A DNA stretch of 64,000 nt, taken from positions 186,001 to 250,000 of the forward strand of contig NZ_BDCU01000017.1 of assembly GCF_001618425.1 (NCBI RefSeq), given 5' to 3'. The position numbers and the translations under genes are program-made. Positions 25,609-35,267 of the stretch are shown here, in pieces (the first letter of the stretch is position 1; each line of letters begins with the position of its first letter). Under the pieces are notes generated by a model. It was not told the DNA's origin. It did no database searches and worked only from the letters and a program-made list of their open reading frames with translations. Source of the DNA: Nocardia fusca NBRC 14340. Lineage in GTDB: Bacteria > Actinomycetota > Actinomycetes > Mycobacteriales > Mycobacteriaceae.

Positions 25609-27294
25609 TCAGCGCTGCAGGACCCACTGGTCCATATTCCAGCCGGATCCGGCCCGGGTGGGCCCCGCGACGGCGTTCTGCAGCCCACCGCCGAAGGCGA
25701 TGGTGCGCGGGGTCGCGAACAACGGAACGCTCGGCAGCTGCGCCCACAAAAGGTTCTCCGCCTCGGCGAGCAGATTCAGCTGATCCGTCGAGTTCTCGTC
25801 GGCCGCAAGCTGATCCGTGATCGCATCGTAACGGCCGTTTCGGAACTGACCGACATTGAGTCCACTGCCGCTGCGCAGTCCGCTCACCGCGGCGATACCG
25901 TCGAGCGAACCCGCCGGACCGGGCAGTCCGCCGGGTCCGCCGAGAACCGCGTCCACCGCGCCGCCGGCCAGCTGCGCGGCGCCGAAGTCCGGGGTGCCGG
26001 CGTCCTCCACGGTGATCCCGGCCTGCCGGCAGGAGTCGGCGATCATCGATACGGTGCGCGCGCGGCGGGCATCCGGGGCCAGATAGCCGATACGGACGGT
26101 GAGCTGCTTCTTCCCGGACTCGGCGAGCGCGGACTTCGCCCCGGCCACATCACCGTCGGCGAATGGATCGGCGGCGCCGGTCACCGCCGGGTAGAACGGC
26201 GAATCCGGCTGCACCGTCCGCGAATCCGCGAGACCCGAGCCCAGCCCGGTCTCCGGTGCCTCCGCCATCCGGCCGAGCTGGTCGAACAACGCCTGGCGGG
26301 GCACACACAGCGCGAACGCGCGTCGCGCGGCATCGGTTTCGAAGACTCCGCCGGTGCCGAGCACCAACTGCTCGACCCCGCGGCTGGGCTGCTGTTCGAC
26401 CGCGAACGCGTCCAGGTTCAGGTCCGGCAGCGAGCCCGTACCGATATCGACCACCGAGACCGAACCGTCCTCGATATGGGCGGCGAGGTCGGCGGGTTTC
26501 GGGTACACCACGATCCGGCCCGTGGCGGGTGCGTCACCCCACCAGCGTTCGTTGGCCACCAGGACCAGTCCGTTGTCGAGATCGAACGATTCGATCCGGT
26601 ACGGCCCGGAGGACGGGAACGCGGTGATATCGAGATCACCGGGCGCCAGATTCCACCCGGTGTTCCAGAACTGGGCCAGCCGGTCCAGGGCGGGCCGGTC
26701 GTCGTTCTGGACGGCGGCGACGATATCGGGCACATTCGCCGCCTGGGTCGCCACATGCGCGGGCATCAGTTCGCCGGCGCCGAACAGGGTGCGCCAGGGC
26801 GCGTAGCGACGGCCCGGCCGGAACACCACGGTGCCGTCCTTGGATCCGGGCTGGCACTCCACCCGCTCGATATCCTCGTAGCCGGCCGTGCTCGCCGAAT
26901 CGAACCCGGGAAACCGGCCGCTCCGCGCGGCCCAGGTGAACACCAGGTCGTCGCACGAGGTGGGGACACCGTCGGAGTAGACACCCGCGGGGTTCAGCCG
27001 GTACTGGATGGTCTGCGCCTCCCCGGGCACCTCCTTGGCGGACCCGGTATCGGTATCGGCGATCGGCTGCCCGTCGGGGCCGGTGTAGAAGAAGCCGGTG
27101 AGCACCCGGCCGAACACCGCCTGGGCCGCGGCCGCCCCGGCGGTGGTCCCGCCGTTGTAGCTGGTGACGGTGGTGTCGACGGCGTAGCCGATCGACGGCA
27201 CCTTGTCCTTGCCGGAACATCCGGCCGCCAGTCCGGCCGCCGCGGCCGTGGCCGCGAGCAGCGCGATCGTCCGGAGCAGAGATGAGTGTCGCAT
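25609..27294 (-). CDS. Extracellular solute-binding lipoprotein, peptide/nickel type
   Basis: A 561-residue lipoprotein with lipobox GLAAG-C (C26) and the fold of family 5 solute-binding proteins used by oligopeptide and nickel ABC importers. It corresponds in position to M. tuberculosis Rv2585c, between apt and secF. No permease or ATPase genes lie nearby, so its transporter partner is not in this window; it may have a different envelope role. ATG at 27294, 18 bases behind the secF stop. Confidence 0.9.
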   Translation of the reverse strand: MRHSSLLRTIALLAATAAAAGLAAGCSGKDKVPSIGYAVDTTVTSYNGGTTAGAAAAQAVFGRVLTGFFYTGPDGQPIADTDTGSAKEVPGEAQTIQYRLNPAGVYSDGVPTSCDDLVFTWAARSGRFPGFDSASTAGYEDIERVECQPGSKDGTVVFRPGRRYAPWRTLFGAGELMPAHVATQAANVPDIVAAVQNDDRPALDRLAQFWNTGWNLAPGDLDITAFPSSGPYRIESFDLDNGLVLVANERWWGDAPATGRIVVYPKPADLAAHIEDGSVSVVDIGTGSLPDLNLDAFAVEQQPSRGVEQLVLGTGGVFETDAARRAFALCVPRQALFDQLGRMAEAPETGLGSGLADSRTVQPDSPFYPAVTGAADPFADGDVAGAKSALAESGKKQLTVRIGYLAPDARRARTVSMIADSCRQAGITVEDAGTPDFGAAQLAGGAVDAVLGGPGGLPGPAGSLDGIAAVSGLRSGSGLNVGQFRNGRYDAITDQLAADENSTDQLNLLAEAENLLWAQLPSVPLFATPRTIAFGGGLQNAVAGPTRAGSGWNMDQWVLQR

Positions 27295-27312
27295 CGAACT
27301 ACCCCTCGTCTG

Positions 27313-28521
27313 TCAGTGCCGCCTCTGTCGTTTTCCGGTGGGGCGGGCGCCGGGCGGAGGCCCGCCGGGCCCGGGCCTGCGTGGGTTGCGCTGATTCGGA
27401 TCCTCGGGTGCGCCCACGGGGCGCCGGCCGGGGGCTGCCGCGGTCCGTTCGGCACCGGGGACGGGCCGTCCGCTCGCCGGCGCGGCGCGGCGCGCGTGCA
27501 CCTTCTTCGTATGCGCCGCCACCGGGCCCCAGCGTTCCTTGATGGATACCAGCAGCGGAGTCGCGAAGAAGATCGACGAGTAGGCGCCGACCACGGTACC
27601 GACGAGCTGCACCAGCGCCAGGTCCTGCAGTGTGCCGACCCCCAGCATCCACACCGCGATCACCATCAGGCCGATGATGGGCAGCGCGCCGATGAGGGTG
27701 GTGTTGATGGAACGCATCAGGGTCTGGTTGATGGCCAGGTTCGCCTGTTCCCCATAGGTGCGCCGGCTCGTGTGCAGCACCCCGCGGGTGTTCTCCTCGA
27801 CCTTGTCGAAGACGACGACCGAGTCGTAGAGCGAGAAACCGAGGATGGTGAGCATGCCGATCACCATCGCGGGGGTCACCTCGAAGCCGACCAGCGAATA
27901 CACCCCGGCCGTGACCAGCAGGTCGAAGACCAGGGCGGCCAGCGCCGCCAGGGCCATATCTCGTTCGTAGCGGATACCGATGTAGATGCTGACCAGTACC
28001 AGGAACACTGCCAGCGCGATCAGCGCCTGCCTGGTGATCTGCCCGCCCCAGGTCTCGCTGACATCGGAGGCGCTGATGGCATTGCGGCTCGGGTTCCCGC
28101 TGTCGTCGCGCGGCTGGAACTCGTCGAACAGCGCGGTCTGCAGGGCACCGAGCTGTTCGGCGTCCAGTGTCTCCGAGCGGATCAGGATGGTCTTGCCCTC
28201 GCCGGTACCCACGGTCTGCACCGATTCGGGTTCCGAACCGATGGTGTCGCTGTAGACCGTCTCCACCTGCTCGGTGGTGACATCACCGGCCGGCAGCTGG
28301 ATACGGGAGCCGCCGACGAAATCGATACCGAAGGTGAAACCGCGCACCGCCATGCTGACCAGGCAGACCAGCACGACCCCGGCGGTGATCAGGTACCAGC
28401 GGCGGCGGTTGCCGACCACATCGAGTACACCGGTGCCGGTGTAGAGGCGGTTCAACCAGCTGTGCCGGGCGCCGGAGGGGCGCGGCGCGGCGGGTTTGTC
28501 CATCGTCACGGGGCTGTTCAT
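27313..28521 (-). CDS. secF: Protein translocase subunit SecF
   Basis: Membrane protein that with SecD uses the proton gradient to aid late steps of Sec export. The 402-residue protein has the SecF signature GFTFGIDFVGG after the first membrane helix and five more helices in the C-terminal half. ATG at 28521 is seven bases behind GGAAGG; GTG at 28527, overlapping the secD stop, is an alternative. The C-terminal 60 residues are Arg/Pro-rich and cytoplasmic. Order yajC-secD-secF is conserved. Confidence 0.95.
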   Translation of the reverse strand: MNSPVTMDKPAAPRPSGARHSWLNRLYTGTGVLDVVGNRRRWYLITAGVVLVCLVSMAVRGFTFGIDFVGGSRIQLPAGDVTTEQVETVYSDTIGSEPESVQTVGTGEGKTILIRSETLDAEQLGALQTALFDEFQPRDDSGNPSRNAISASDVSETWGGQITRQALIALAVFLVLVSIYIGIRYERDMALAALAALVFDLLVTAGVYSLVGFEVTPAMVIGMLTILGFSLYDSVVVFDKVEENTRGVLHTSRRTYGEQANLAINQTLMRSINTTLIGALPIIGLMVIAVWMLGVGTLQDLALVQLVGTVVGAYSSIFFATPLLVSIKERWGPVAAHTKKVHARRAAPASGRPVPGAERTAAAPGRRPVGAPEDPNQRNPRRPGPGGPPPGARPTGKRQRRH

Positions 28522-28523
28522 CG

Positions 28524-30398
28524 TCACGCCTTCCCGACCGCGGCCTCGGCCGCCTTGCGTTCCCGGGCGAGCTCCTGCATCGCACCGAGCCCGTTCACCG
28601 ACGGTTTGGCCCAGAAAGTGGACCGGGAGGCCAGGTGGACGAGCGGCGCCGTCACCAGGACCACGACCACCACGTCGAGGATGGTGGTCAAACCGAGCGT
28701 GAACGCGAAGCCGCGCACCTGGCCGACGGCCAGCGCGTACAGCACGGCGGCCGCGATGAAGCTGACTGCGTTACCGGACAGGATGGTCTTGCGCGCACGC
28801 TGCCAGCCGCGCGGTACCGCCGACCGGAAACTTCGTCCCTCCCGCATCTCGTCCTTGATGCGTTCGAAGAACACGACGAACGAGTCGGCGGTCATACCGA
28901 TACCGATGATCAGACCGGCGATACCGGCCAGATCCAGGGTGAACCCGATCCAGCGGCCGAGCAGAACCATGATCCCGTACACCGCGAAACCCGATCCGAT
29001 CAGCGACAACGCCGTGAGGAATCCGAGCATGCGGTAGTAGACCAGGCAGTAGATCAGCACCGCGATCAGGCCGACCGCCCCGGCGAGCAGGCCCGCCTTC
29101 AGCGAGGACAGCCCGAGAGTCGCCGAAACCGTCTCGGCCTCGGAGGTCTGGAACGACAGCGGCAGCGACCCGTACTTCAGCGTGTTCGCCAGTTCTTTGG
29201 CGCTGGCCGCGTTGAAATCACCGGAGATCGAGGTGCGCCCGCCCAGCTGGGGACCCTGCTGTACCACCGGTGCGCTGACCACCTCCGAATCGAGGACGAA
29301 GGCGACCCGCTGCTGCACGTACTCACCGGTGAGCGAGGCCCAGGCATCGCTACCGCTGCCCTTGAATTCGAGGTTGACCTCGTGCCGCGCCTGCTCGGTG
29401 TTCAGACCGGAGGTCGCGTCGGCGATCTCCTGTCCGTCGATCCGGCTCTTGTCGAGCAGGAACACCTCTTTACCGTCGGTGGAGCAGGTGACCAGTGGCA
29501 GGTTCGGATCGTCGTTGCCGGCGAGTGGATCGGCGGCAGTGCAGTCCAGGGACGCCATGGCGAGCTGCTGGGTGGTGGGATCGGTGCTCTGCCGGACGGC
29601 CTTGGCCATCTCGATCTCCTGCCGCGCCTGTTCCTGCGGGCTCAGCGATCCTTCGGCAGGAGTGGCCGGCGGGGCATTCGGATCCTGCGGGGCGGGCGCC
29701 GGAGTGGTCTCGGCGGGCGCCGAAGGTTCGGTGGACGGTGCACCGGGCGCCTGAGCCGGATGGACGTCGATCTCGCTCTCCGGCAGGGGCGCGGCGGCGG
29801 GGGTCTCCTCGGCCGGTGCGGTGGCGCCGGCATCGGGAGCCGTACCGTCCTGAGTGCCGGTATCGGGCGTGGTGCCCGTATCGGGAGCTGTGCCCTCCGC
29901 ACCGGTATCGGGTACCGCGCCCTCCGCACCGGCCGGTGCGGGAGCGGGCTCGGGCGCCGGGGTGGTCTGGCCCGGGGCCGGGGTGGTGCCGCCCGGGGCC
30001 GGCTGCTGCGCGCTCGGCGCCGGCGAAGCGTTCAGTACCGGCCGGATGTACAGCTTGGCGGTGCTGGCCAGGGTCCGGGCCTGCTGGCTGTCCTCGCCCG
30101 GGACGGTGATGACCAGGTTGTCCCCGTCGATCACGACCTCGGAGCCGGAGACGCCGAGACCGTTGACCCGGTTCTCGATGATCTCCTGCGCCTTGGCGAG
30201 ACTGTCCTTGCTGGGCCGGTTCCCGTCGGGCGTTCGCGCGGTCAGGGTGACCCGGGTACCACCCTGCAGGTCGATGCCGAGTTTGGGTGTCGGTGATTTG
30301 TCACCGGTGAAGAACACCAGCGCGTAGATCGCGGCCACCAGCACGCCGAACAAGGCGAGCCAGCGGAATTGGTGCGCCGATCCCTGGGACGGTGGCAC
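28524..30398 (-). CDS. secD: Protein translocase subunit SecD with low-complexity insert
   Basis: Partner of SecF in export. The 624-residue protein has an N-terminal membrane helix (about 12-31), [12 protein letters not shown], the first periplasmic domain, and six C-terminal helices with the D4/D5 motifs. Residues about 124-250 form a Pro/Ala/Thr/Gly-rich insert with repeated PDTG units that breaks the P1 region and is much longer than in most SecD proteins. GTG at 30398 has GGAG upstream. Confidence 0.95.
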   Translation of the reverse strand: MPPSQGSAHQFRWLALFGVLVAAIYALVFFTGDKSPTPKLGIDLQGGTRVTLTARTPDGNRPSKDSLAKAQEIIENRVNGLGVSGSEVVIDGDNLVITVPGEDSQQARTLASTAKLYIRPVLNASPAPSAQQPAPGGTTPAPGQTTPAPEPAPAPAGAEGAVPDTGAEGTAPDTGTTPDTGTQDGTAPDAGATAPAEETPAAAPLPESEIDVHPAQAPGAPSTEPSAPAETTPAPAPQDPNAPPATPAEGSLSPQEQARQEIEMAKAVRQSTDPTTQQLAMASLDCTAADPLAGNDDPNLPLVTCSTDGKEVFLLDKSRIDGQEIADATSGLNTEQARHEVNLEFKGSGSDAWASLTGEYVQQRVAFVLDSEVVSAPVVQQGPQLGGRTSISGDFNAASAKELANTLKYGSLPLSFQTSEAETVSATLGLSSLKAGLLAGAVGLIAVLIYCLVYYRMLGFLTALSLIGSGFAVYGIMVLLGRWIGFTLDLAGIAGLIIGIGMTADSFVVFFERIKDEMREGRSFRSAVPRGWQRARKTILSGNAVSFIAAAVLYALAVGQVRGFAFTLGLTTILDVVVVVLVTAPLVHLASRSTFWAKPSVNGLGAMQELARERKAAEAAVGKA

Positions 30399-30502
30399 AG
30401 GTCGTCATCTCCTAGGCGGAAGTTCTGGGTGGAACGGCCACGGCACATGCGTATACCACCGGTTGCCCGGGATATCCGGTTCCGGTGGCCGGGCCGTGGT
30501 GA

Positions 30503-30880
30503 TCAGTCCTTGGTCAGCCGGGTTTCGGTCTGCGCCGGGGTCTCCTCGGCGGCGGGGACGGCGGCGGACTCGGTCGACTCGGCGCCCTCGGTGCTGTCGC
30601 TGTCACCGGCGGTTTCGTCGTCGGTATCGTCCACGCGCACGTCGCGGATGGCCGCACGCAGCCAGGTGGTCACGACATCCTCGGCGATCTCGAGATCGAC
30701 ACTGGTGTCGTCGGCCTCGACCACGGTGCCGTACAGGCCCGAGGTGGTGGTGACCCGGTCACCGACCTTCAGGCTGTCCTGCATCTGGGCGACTTTGTCG
30801 GCCTCTTTCTTCTGGCGGCGCATGCCTAGGAACATCGGCACCAGCAGCGCGACCAGTATGAGCGGAAACAGCAGATCCAT
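30503..30880 (-). CDS. yajC: Preprotein translocase subunit YajC
   Basis: Small membrane partner of SecDF. The 125-residue protein starts with one membrane helix (about 3-20, FPLILVALLVPMFLGMRRQKK) followed by the conserved KVGDRVTTTSGLYGTV. The C-terminal 45 residues are an acidic Ser/Thr/Glu tail. ATG at 30880; it is divergent from the mini DivIVA gene. Confidence 0.94.
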   Translation of the reverse strand: MDLLFPLILVALLVPMFLGMRRQKKEADKVAQMQDSLKVGDRVTTTSGLYGTVVEADDTSVDLEIAEDVVTTWLRAAIRDVRVDDTDDETAGDSDSTEGAESTESAAVPAAEETPAQTETRLTKD

Positions 30881-31060
30881 GGTCGAAGTCAGTTCCTGAT
30901 CTGGGTGGGGAGGGGGACAGGTACGCACACAGTCTGCCAGTTCTTCGGATCCGCGCCACACCCGCACGCCCGAACACCCGGTGTCCGGGTGGCGCCGGGG
31001 GTGGGCCGGTGGCACATCTCACCCCCCGGTGAACACCCGGCGAGCAACGGCCGGCCCCGC

Positions 31061-31066
31061 GATAAT
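31061..31066 (+). promoter_or_regulatory. Candidate -10 box for leaderless mini-DivIVA transcript
   Basis: GATAAT ends six bases before the ATG at 31073, so transcription would begin at or next to the start codon. No good -35 hexamer and no ribosome site are seen, which fits a leaderless actinobacterial message. Confidence 0.45.
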
Positions 31067-31072
31067 CGATGG

Positions 31073-31318
31073 ATGACTCCCGAGGAAGTTCACGAGATCA
31101 CTTTCGCGCGAGCGCCGTTCGGGCGGCGGGGCTATCGGGAGCAGGATGTCGACGAACTGCTCGACCTCGTCGCCGCCGCCCTGCAGAACCGCGTCACGCT
31201 GACCGGCGAGATCCTGAATCGCGGTTTCCGGGCGCCCTCGGGCGTGTTCGGGCGCGGCTACCACCCGGACCAGGTGGACGCCTTCGTGGCGCGGGTACGG
31301 CGCGAGTTCGGTCTCTGA
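31073..31318 (+). CDS. Mini DivIVA-domain protein
   Basis: An 81-residue protein made of two short DivIVA-type motifs: TPEEVHEITFARAPFGRRGYREQDVDELLD and, after a linker, FGRGYHPDQVDAFV. It lacks the long coiled coil of Wag31/DivIVA. DivIVA domains bind curved membrane and recruit division or polar-growth proteins. The start gives a complete first motif; the transcript may be leaderless. It lies between yajC (divergent) and ruvB (convergent). Confidence 0.85.
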   Translation: MTPEEVHEITFARAPFGRRGYREQDVDELLDLVAAALQNRVTLTGEILNRGFRAPSGVFGRGYHPDQVDAFVARVRREFGL

Positions 31319-31340
31319 CCGGACGGCGGGCCGCCGCCCC

Positions 31341-32429
31341 TCACTCGAACAGATCGAGCGTCGGGTGGGGTTCCCGGCTCCGGACCTCCAATCCACCGAA
31401 AGCCAGGTCGGGCGGCGGCGTGAGCCCCAGATGTGTCCAGGCGGTGGCGGTCGCCACCCGGCCGCGCGGGGTACGCGCGACCATCCCGGCCCGCACCAGG
31501 AACGGTTCGCACACCTCCTCGACCGTGGCCGGTTCCTCACCGACCGCCACGGCCAGCGTCGATACACCCACCGGTCCCCCGCCGAAACCCCGGACCAGGG
31601 CGCCCAGCACGGCGCGGTCGAGCCGGTCCAGGCCCATCGGATCGACGTCGTAGACCTCGAGCGCCGCCCGGGCGACCGCCAGGGTGATCAGACCGTCGGC
31701 CCGGACCTCGGCGTAGTCGCGCACCCGCCGCAACAGCCGGTTGGCGATCCGGGGCGTCCCCCGGGAGCGGCCCGCGATCTCGGCGGCGGCATCGGTGTCG
31801 ATGCCCACGCCGAGGATCTGCGCGGAGCGTTGCAGGATGAGCAGCAGCTCGTCGGGCTCGTAGAAATCCATATGGCCGGTGAAACCGAACCGGTCGCGGA
31901 GCGGGCCGGTGAGCGCACCCGAGCGGGTGGTGGCGCCCACCAGGGTGAACGGCGCGATATCGAGCGGAATCGAGGTCGCGCCCGGCCCCTTGCCGACCAC
32001 CACGTCGACCCGGAAATCCTCCATCGCCAGATAGAGCATCTCCTCGGCGGGCCGGGCCATACGGTGGATCTCGTCGATGAACAGCACGTCCCCGGCGACC
32101 AGGTTGCTGAGCATGGCGGCCAGATCACCCGCGCGTTCCAGGGCCGGACCGGAGGTGATGCGTAACGCGGTGCCGAGTTCGGTCGCGATGATCATCGCCA
32201 GGCTCGTCTTACCCAGCCCCGGCGGACCCGACAGCAGGATGTGGTCGGGTGTACCGCCGCGCGCCCGGGCGCCGCGCAGCACCAAGGCGAGTTGTTCGCG
32301 CACCCGCGGCTGACCGATGAACCCGTCGAGTGAGGTGGGACGCAGTCCGGAATCGGTATCACCGTCGGAGGCGAGGTAGCCGGCACTGACCGGCGATTCC
32401 GGCGAGGTCTGGTCGTCGTCGTATTCCAT
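31341..32429 (-). CDS. ruvB: Holliday junction helicase RuvB
   Basis: AAA+ motor that drives branch migration with RuvA. The 362-residue protein has Walker [10 protein letters not shown], Walker B LFIDEIHR and the C-terminal winged-helix domain. ATG at 32429, six bases behind the ruvA stop. Operon ruvC-ruvA-ruvB as in other actinobacteria. Confidence 0.97.
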   Translation of the reverse strand: MEYDDDQTSPESPVSAGYLASDGDTDSGLRPTSLDGFIGQPRVREQLALVLRGARARGGTPDHILLSGPPGLGKTSLAMIIATELGTALRITSGPALERAGDLAAMLSNLVAGDVLFIDEIHRMARPAEEMLYLAMEDFRVDVVVGKGPGATSIPLDIAPFTLVGATTRSGALTGPLRDRFGFTGHMDFYEPDELLLILQRSAQILGVGIDTDAAAEIAGRSRGTPRIANRLLRRVRDYAEVRADGLITLAVARAALEVYDVDPMGLDRLDRAVLGALVRGFGGGPVGVSTLAVAVGEEPATVEEVCEPFLVRAGMVARTPRGRVATATAWTHLGLTPPPDLAFGGLEVRSREPHPTLDLFE

Positions 32430-32435
32430 TACGGC

Positions 32436-33038
32436 CTAACGGTTTCTGCCCAGTGTCGCGAGCGCGGCACGCAATGCCGCCGAAGTACCGGCGTCGGGAT
32501 TCTCGGCCAGTACCGCGTCCACGGCCGGCTCGGCCTGTTTGAGCGGGAAGCCGAGGCCGGTCAGCGCCTCCACTACCTGATCGCGGACCGGCGTGGCTAC
32601 CGGCGCGACAGCGGCCGCGCGGTCCGCCGGTACGGGTACCAGGTTCACCTTGTCCCGCAGTTCCACGACCATCCGCTCGGCGCCGCGTTTGCCGATGCCG
32701 GGCACTCGGGTGAGGGCCGCGATATCGCCCGCGGCCAGCGCCTTGCGCAGCGCCTCGGGCTCCAGCACCGCCAGCACCGCCATGGCCAGCCGCGGGCCCA
32801 CCCCGGACACGGTCTGCAACAGACCGAACAGATCGCGCGACTCGGTGTCGGCGAACCCGTAGAGGGTCATCGAGTCCTCGCGCACGATCAGTGCGGTGAA
32901 CAGCGTGGCCTCGGTACCGCGGGTGAGACCGGCCAGGGTCGCGGGGGTGGCGTTGAGCTGGTATCCGACGCCCGAAGCCTCCAGCACCACATGATCGAGG
33001 GCGAGTTCGAGGACTTCCCCGCGTATGGACGCGATCAC
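32436..33038 (-). CDS. ruvA: Holliday junction DNA-binding protein RuvA
   Basis: Tetrameric protein that binds four-way junctions and loads RuvB. The 200-residue product starts [11 protein letters not shown] and has the two helix-hairpin-helix motifs ([17 protein letters not shown] and [16 protein letters not shown]) and the C-terminal RuvB-contact domain. GTG at 33038 overlaps the ruvC stop (GTGA). Confidence 0.97.
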   Translation of the reverse strand: MIASIRGEVLELALDHVVLEASGVGYQLNATPATLAGLTRGTEATLFTALIVREDSMTLYGFADTESRDLFGLLQTVSGVGPRLAMAVLAVLEPEALRKALAAGDIAALTRVPGIGKRGAERMVVELRDKVNLVPVPADRAAAVAPVATPVRDQVVEALTGLGFPLKQAEPAVDAVLAENPDAGTSAALRAALATLGRNR

Positions 33039-33604
33039 CCGCGTACCGCCTTCCGCTGCTGTTCCAGTCGTTGTGTGTACTGCTGCCGGGCCCGTTCGGC
33101 CAGGGCTTCGGCCCGCGCCATCCGCTCCAGCAGCGGCGCCCGCCAGCAGTGACAGATGGCGAGCGCCAGCGCGTCGGCGGCATCGGCCGGTTTGGGCGGG
33201 GTCGCGAGCCCCAGGATCCGGGTGACCATGGCGGTCACCTGTTTCTTGTCCGCACCGCCGTTACCGGTGACGGCCGCCTTCACCTCACTGGGAGTATGGA
33301 ACATGACCGGGATATCGCGGCGCGCGGCCGCCAGTGCGATGACCCCGCCCGCCTGCGCGGTGCCCATGGCGGTGCGCACATTGTGCTGCGCGAACACCCG
33401 CTCGATCGCCACCACCTCGGGACGGTGGGTTTCCATCCACTCCTCGGCGGCATCGGAGATCCGCAGCAGTCGCCGGGCCAGGTCCATCTCGGCCGGTGTG
33501 CGGACCACATCCACCGCGATCGCCCGTACGGTGCGCCCCGCGCCCCCTTCGACCATGCTCACCCCACACCGGGTGAGCCCGGGGTCGACGCCCATCACCC
33601 GCAC
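33035..33604 (-). CDS. ruvC: Holliday junction resolvase RuvC
   Basis: Endonuclease that cuts Holliday junctions. The 189-residue protein has the catalytic acidic residues in [16 protein letters not shown] and [12 protein letters not shown] at 33604 gives the N-terminus VRVMGVDPG matching the family; AGGG lies upstream. The 5' end of the ruv operon. Confidence 0.97.
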   Translation of the reverse strand: MRVMGVDPGLTRCGVSMVEGGAGRTVRAIAVDVVRTPAEMDLARRLLRISDAAEEWMETHRPEVVAIERVFAQHNVRTAMGTAQAGGVIALAAARRDIPVMFHTPSEVKAAVTGNGGADKKQVTAMVTRILGLATPPKPADAADALALAICHCWRAPLLERMARAEALAERARQQYTQRLEQQRKAVRG

Positions 33605-33698
33605 CGACGAATCCCTTCCCAGAACGAACAGTTGTTCGAAGTCTAGTGCAGGACCGGGTATCTCGGCGCCAGGGACACGGGCCCGGGTCGGCGGGGGG

Positions 33699-34223
33699 TC
33701 AGCGACCCAGTTGCGCTGCGAAGATGTCGTACGCGGCGGCGTCGTACAGCACGAACCGGACTTCCTCGACCCGGGTCGCGGTGGCGAGGACGGTGTCGAT
33801 CGCGATCCGGGCCCCGTCGTCCATCGGCCAGCGGTACACACCGGTGGAGATCGCCGGGAACGCGATTGTCCGCGCGCCCAGTTCGTCCGCGACCCGCAGT
33901 GACTCGCGGTAGCAGGAAGCCAGCAGCGGGGCGAGCTGCGCCGCGCGGTCGCCGCGGGCCGACCACACCGGGCCGACCGTATGGATGACCCACCGGGCCG
34001 GCAGGTCACCGGCCGTGGTCGCCACCGCCTGCCCGGTGGGCAGTCCGCGGGGGTAGTCGGTCTCCCGTAGCCGTCGGCATTCGGCCAGGATCTCGGGACC
34101 CCCGCGCCGGTGTATCGCACCGTCCACACCCCCGCCGCCGAGCAGCTCCGAGTTGGCGGCATTGACCACCGCGTCGACCTGCTGCTCGGTGATATCCCCG
34201 TGCACGAGAGTCACAGCGACCAT
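33699..34223 (-). CDS. Macro-domain protein, O-acetyl-ADP-ribose deacetylase type
   Basis: A 174-residue single macro domain. It has the ADP-ribose-binding segments [36 protein letters not shown] and [12 protein letters not shown], the MacroD/YmdB pattern, so it probably removes acetyl or ADP-ribose groups from ADP-ribosylated products. ATG at 34223. It is divergent from the ArsR regulator, whose palindrome lies in the shared 154-base spacer. Confidence 0.92.
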   Translation of the reverse strand: MVAVTLVHGDITEQQVDAVVNAANSELLGGGGVDGAIHRRGGPEILAECRRLRETDYPRGLPTGQAVATTAGDLPARWVIHTVGPVWSARGDRAAQLAPLLASCYRESLRVADELGARTIAFPAISTGVYRWPMDDGARIAIDTVLATATRVEEVRFVLYDAAAYDIFAAQLGR

Positions 34224-34342
34224 GCCGCCATTGTGCCGCCGCCCGCCGGCCCTCCCCAGGTGGCACGCCCGCGCTCCCTCGATCGATACCTACGCGCCCG
34301 GCACTGCCGCCGTCGTCCGTGACCTACCCCGGAGCGTCCCCT

Positions 34343-34376
34343 GGACAAAGCGTAACCAACTGGTTACGCTTTGTCC
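34343..34376. promoter_or_regulatory. 34-bp perfect palindromic operator overlapping start of ArsR gene
   Basis: Two perfect 16-base arms (GGACAAAGCGTAACCA and its complement) separated by AC. The right arm contains TACGCT (34365-34370), seven bases before the GTG at 34378, so the site would cover the -10 box and transcription start of a leaderless message. This is the expected position for autorepression by the ArsR-type protein encoded next; it could also control the divergent macro-domain gene. Confidence 0.85.
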
Positions 34377-34377
34377 C

Positions 34378-34776
34378 GTGGACGAGGTGGCCGCGGCGAT
34401 CGCCGACCCGATACGACGGGAGATCTTGGAGATGCTGCGCGGCACCCGGCACACCGCGGGCGCGATCGCCGCCCGGTTCCCCATCAGCCGGCCCGCGATC
34501 AGCCGGCACCTGCGGGTGCTGCGCGACAGCGGCCTGGTCCGCGACGAACTGGTGGGGCGGCAGCGCTACTACGCCCTCGACACCGCACCACTGCGCGAGC
34601 TGCGCACCTGGCTCGCCGCGCTGGACGAACCGGCCGCGTGGGAACACCGGCTGGACGCGCTGGCCACCGAGGTCCACCGGACCCGGCGCGAGCGCAGGTC
34701 CACCGCCGCCCGAGCTCGGCCGGGGCCGCCACCGGGCGCCCCGGAAGCTACCGACAACGAGGAGAACTCGGCATGA
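34378..34776 (+). CDS. ArsR-family transcriptional regulator
   Basis: A 132-residue winged-helix regulator: DPIRREILEMLRG, AGAIAARFPISRPAISRHLRVLRDSGLVRDE and the wing VGRQRYYALD. No metal-binding CxC motif is present, so it belongs to the non-metal ArsR group usually paired with an SRPBCC protein. GTG at 34378 directly follows the palindrome and has no ribosome site, suggesting a leaderless transcript. The stop overlaps the next gene's ATG. The C-terminal 30 residues are Arg/Pro-rich. Confidence 0.92.
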   Translation: MDEVAAAIADPIRREILEMLRGTRHTAGAIAARFPISRPAISRHLRVLRDSGLVRDELVGRQRYYALDTAPLRELRTWLAALDEPAAWEHRLDALATEVHRTRRERRSTAARARPGPPPGAPEATDNEENSA

Positions 34777-35267
34777 CCATCCGCCCCACCGGACGCCTGG
34801 AGAAGACACCGGCCGGCCACGATCTGGTCCTCACCCGGACCTATCGCGCACCCATCGCGGACGTGTGGGCCAGTATCACCGAATCCGAGCGCACCGCCCG
34901 CTGGTTCGGGCCGTGGCAGGGCGAGCCGGGACCGGGCCGGACGATACAGGTGCGGCTGTCCTACGAAGAGGGGCAGCCGTGGAGCGAGTACACCGTCGAC
35001 GCGTGCGACCCGCCGTATCGCCTCGCCCTGAGCGCCGTCGACGAGCACGGCAGCTGGCATCTCGAGGTCACGCTCACCGAACACGAGGGGCAAACCGAAC
35101 TCGTCTTCGTCCACCACCGGATTTCGCCCGACCAACTGCCCGAGATCGGGCCGGGCTGGGACTACTACCTGGACGCGCTCGGGGCGTCGCGCACGGATGC
35201 GCGACACCCCGATTTCGACGACTACTACCCCGCCCTGCGGAACTACTACGCCGGCCTCGCCGGTTAG
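34773..35267 (+). CDS. SRPBCC (AHSA1-like) ligand-binding protein
   Basis: A 164-residue START/Bet v1-fold protein: TYRAPIADVWASITESERTARWFGPW is the typical AHSA1 N-terminal pattern, and GWDYYLDAL the C-terminal helix. Such proteins bind small hydrophobic ligands; ArsR-SRPBCC pairs are common in actinobacteria, and the pair is translationally coupled here (ATGA). Its stop codon abuts the yebC stop on the other strand with no base between. Confidence 0.9.
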   Translation: MTIRPTGRLEKTPAGHDLVLTRTYRAPIADVWASITESERTARWFGPWQGEPGPGRTIQVRLSYEEGQPWSEYTVDACDPPYRLALSAVDEHGSWHLEVTLTEHEGQTELVFVHHRISPDQLPEIGPGWDYYLDALGASRTDARHPDFDDYYPALRNYYAGLAG

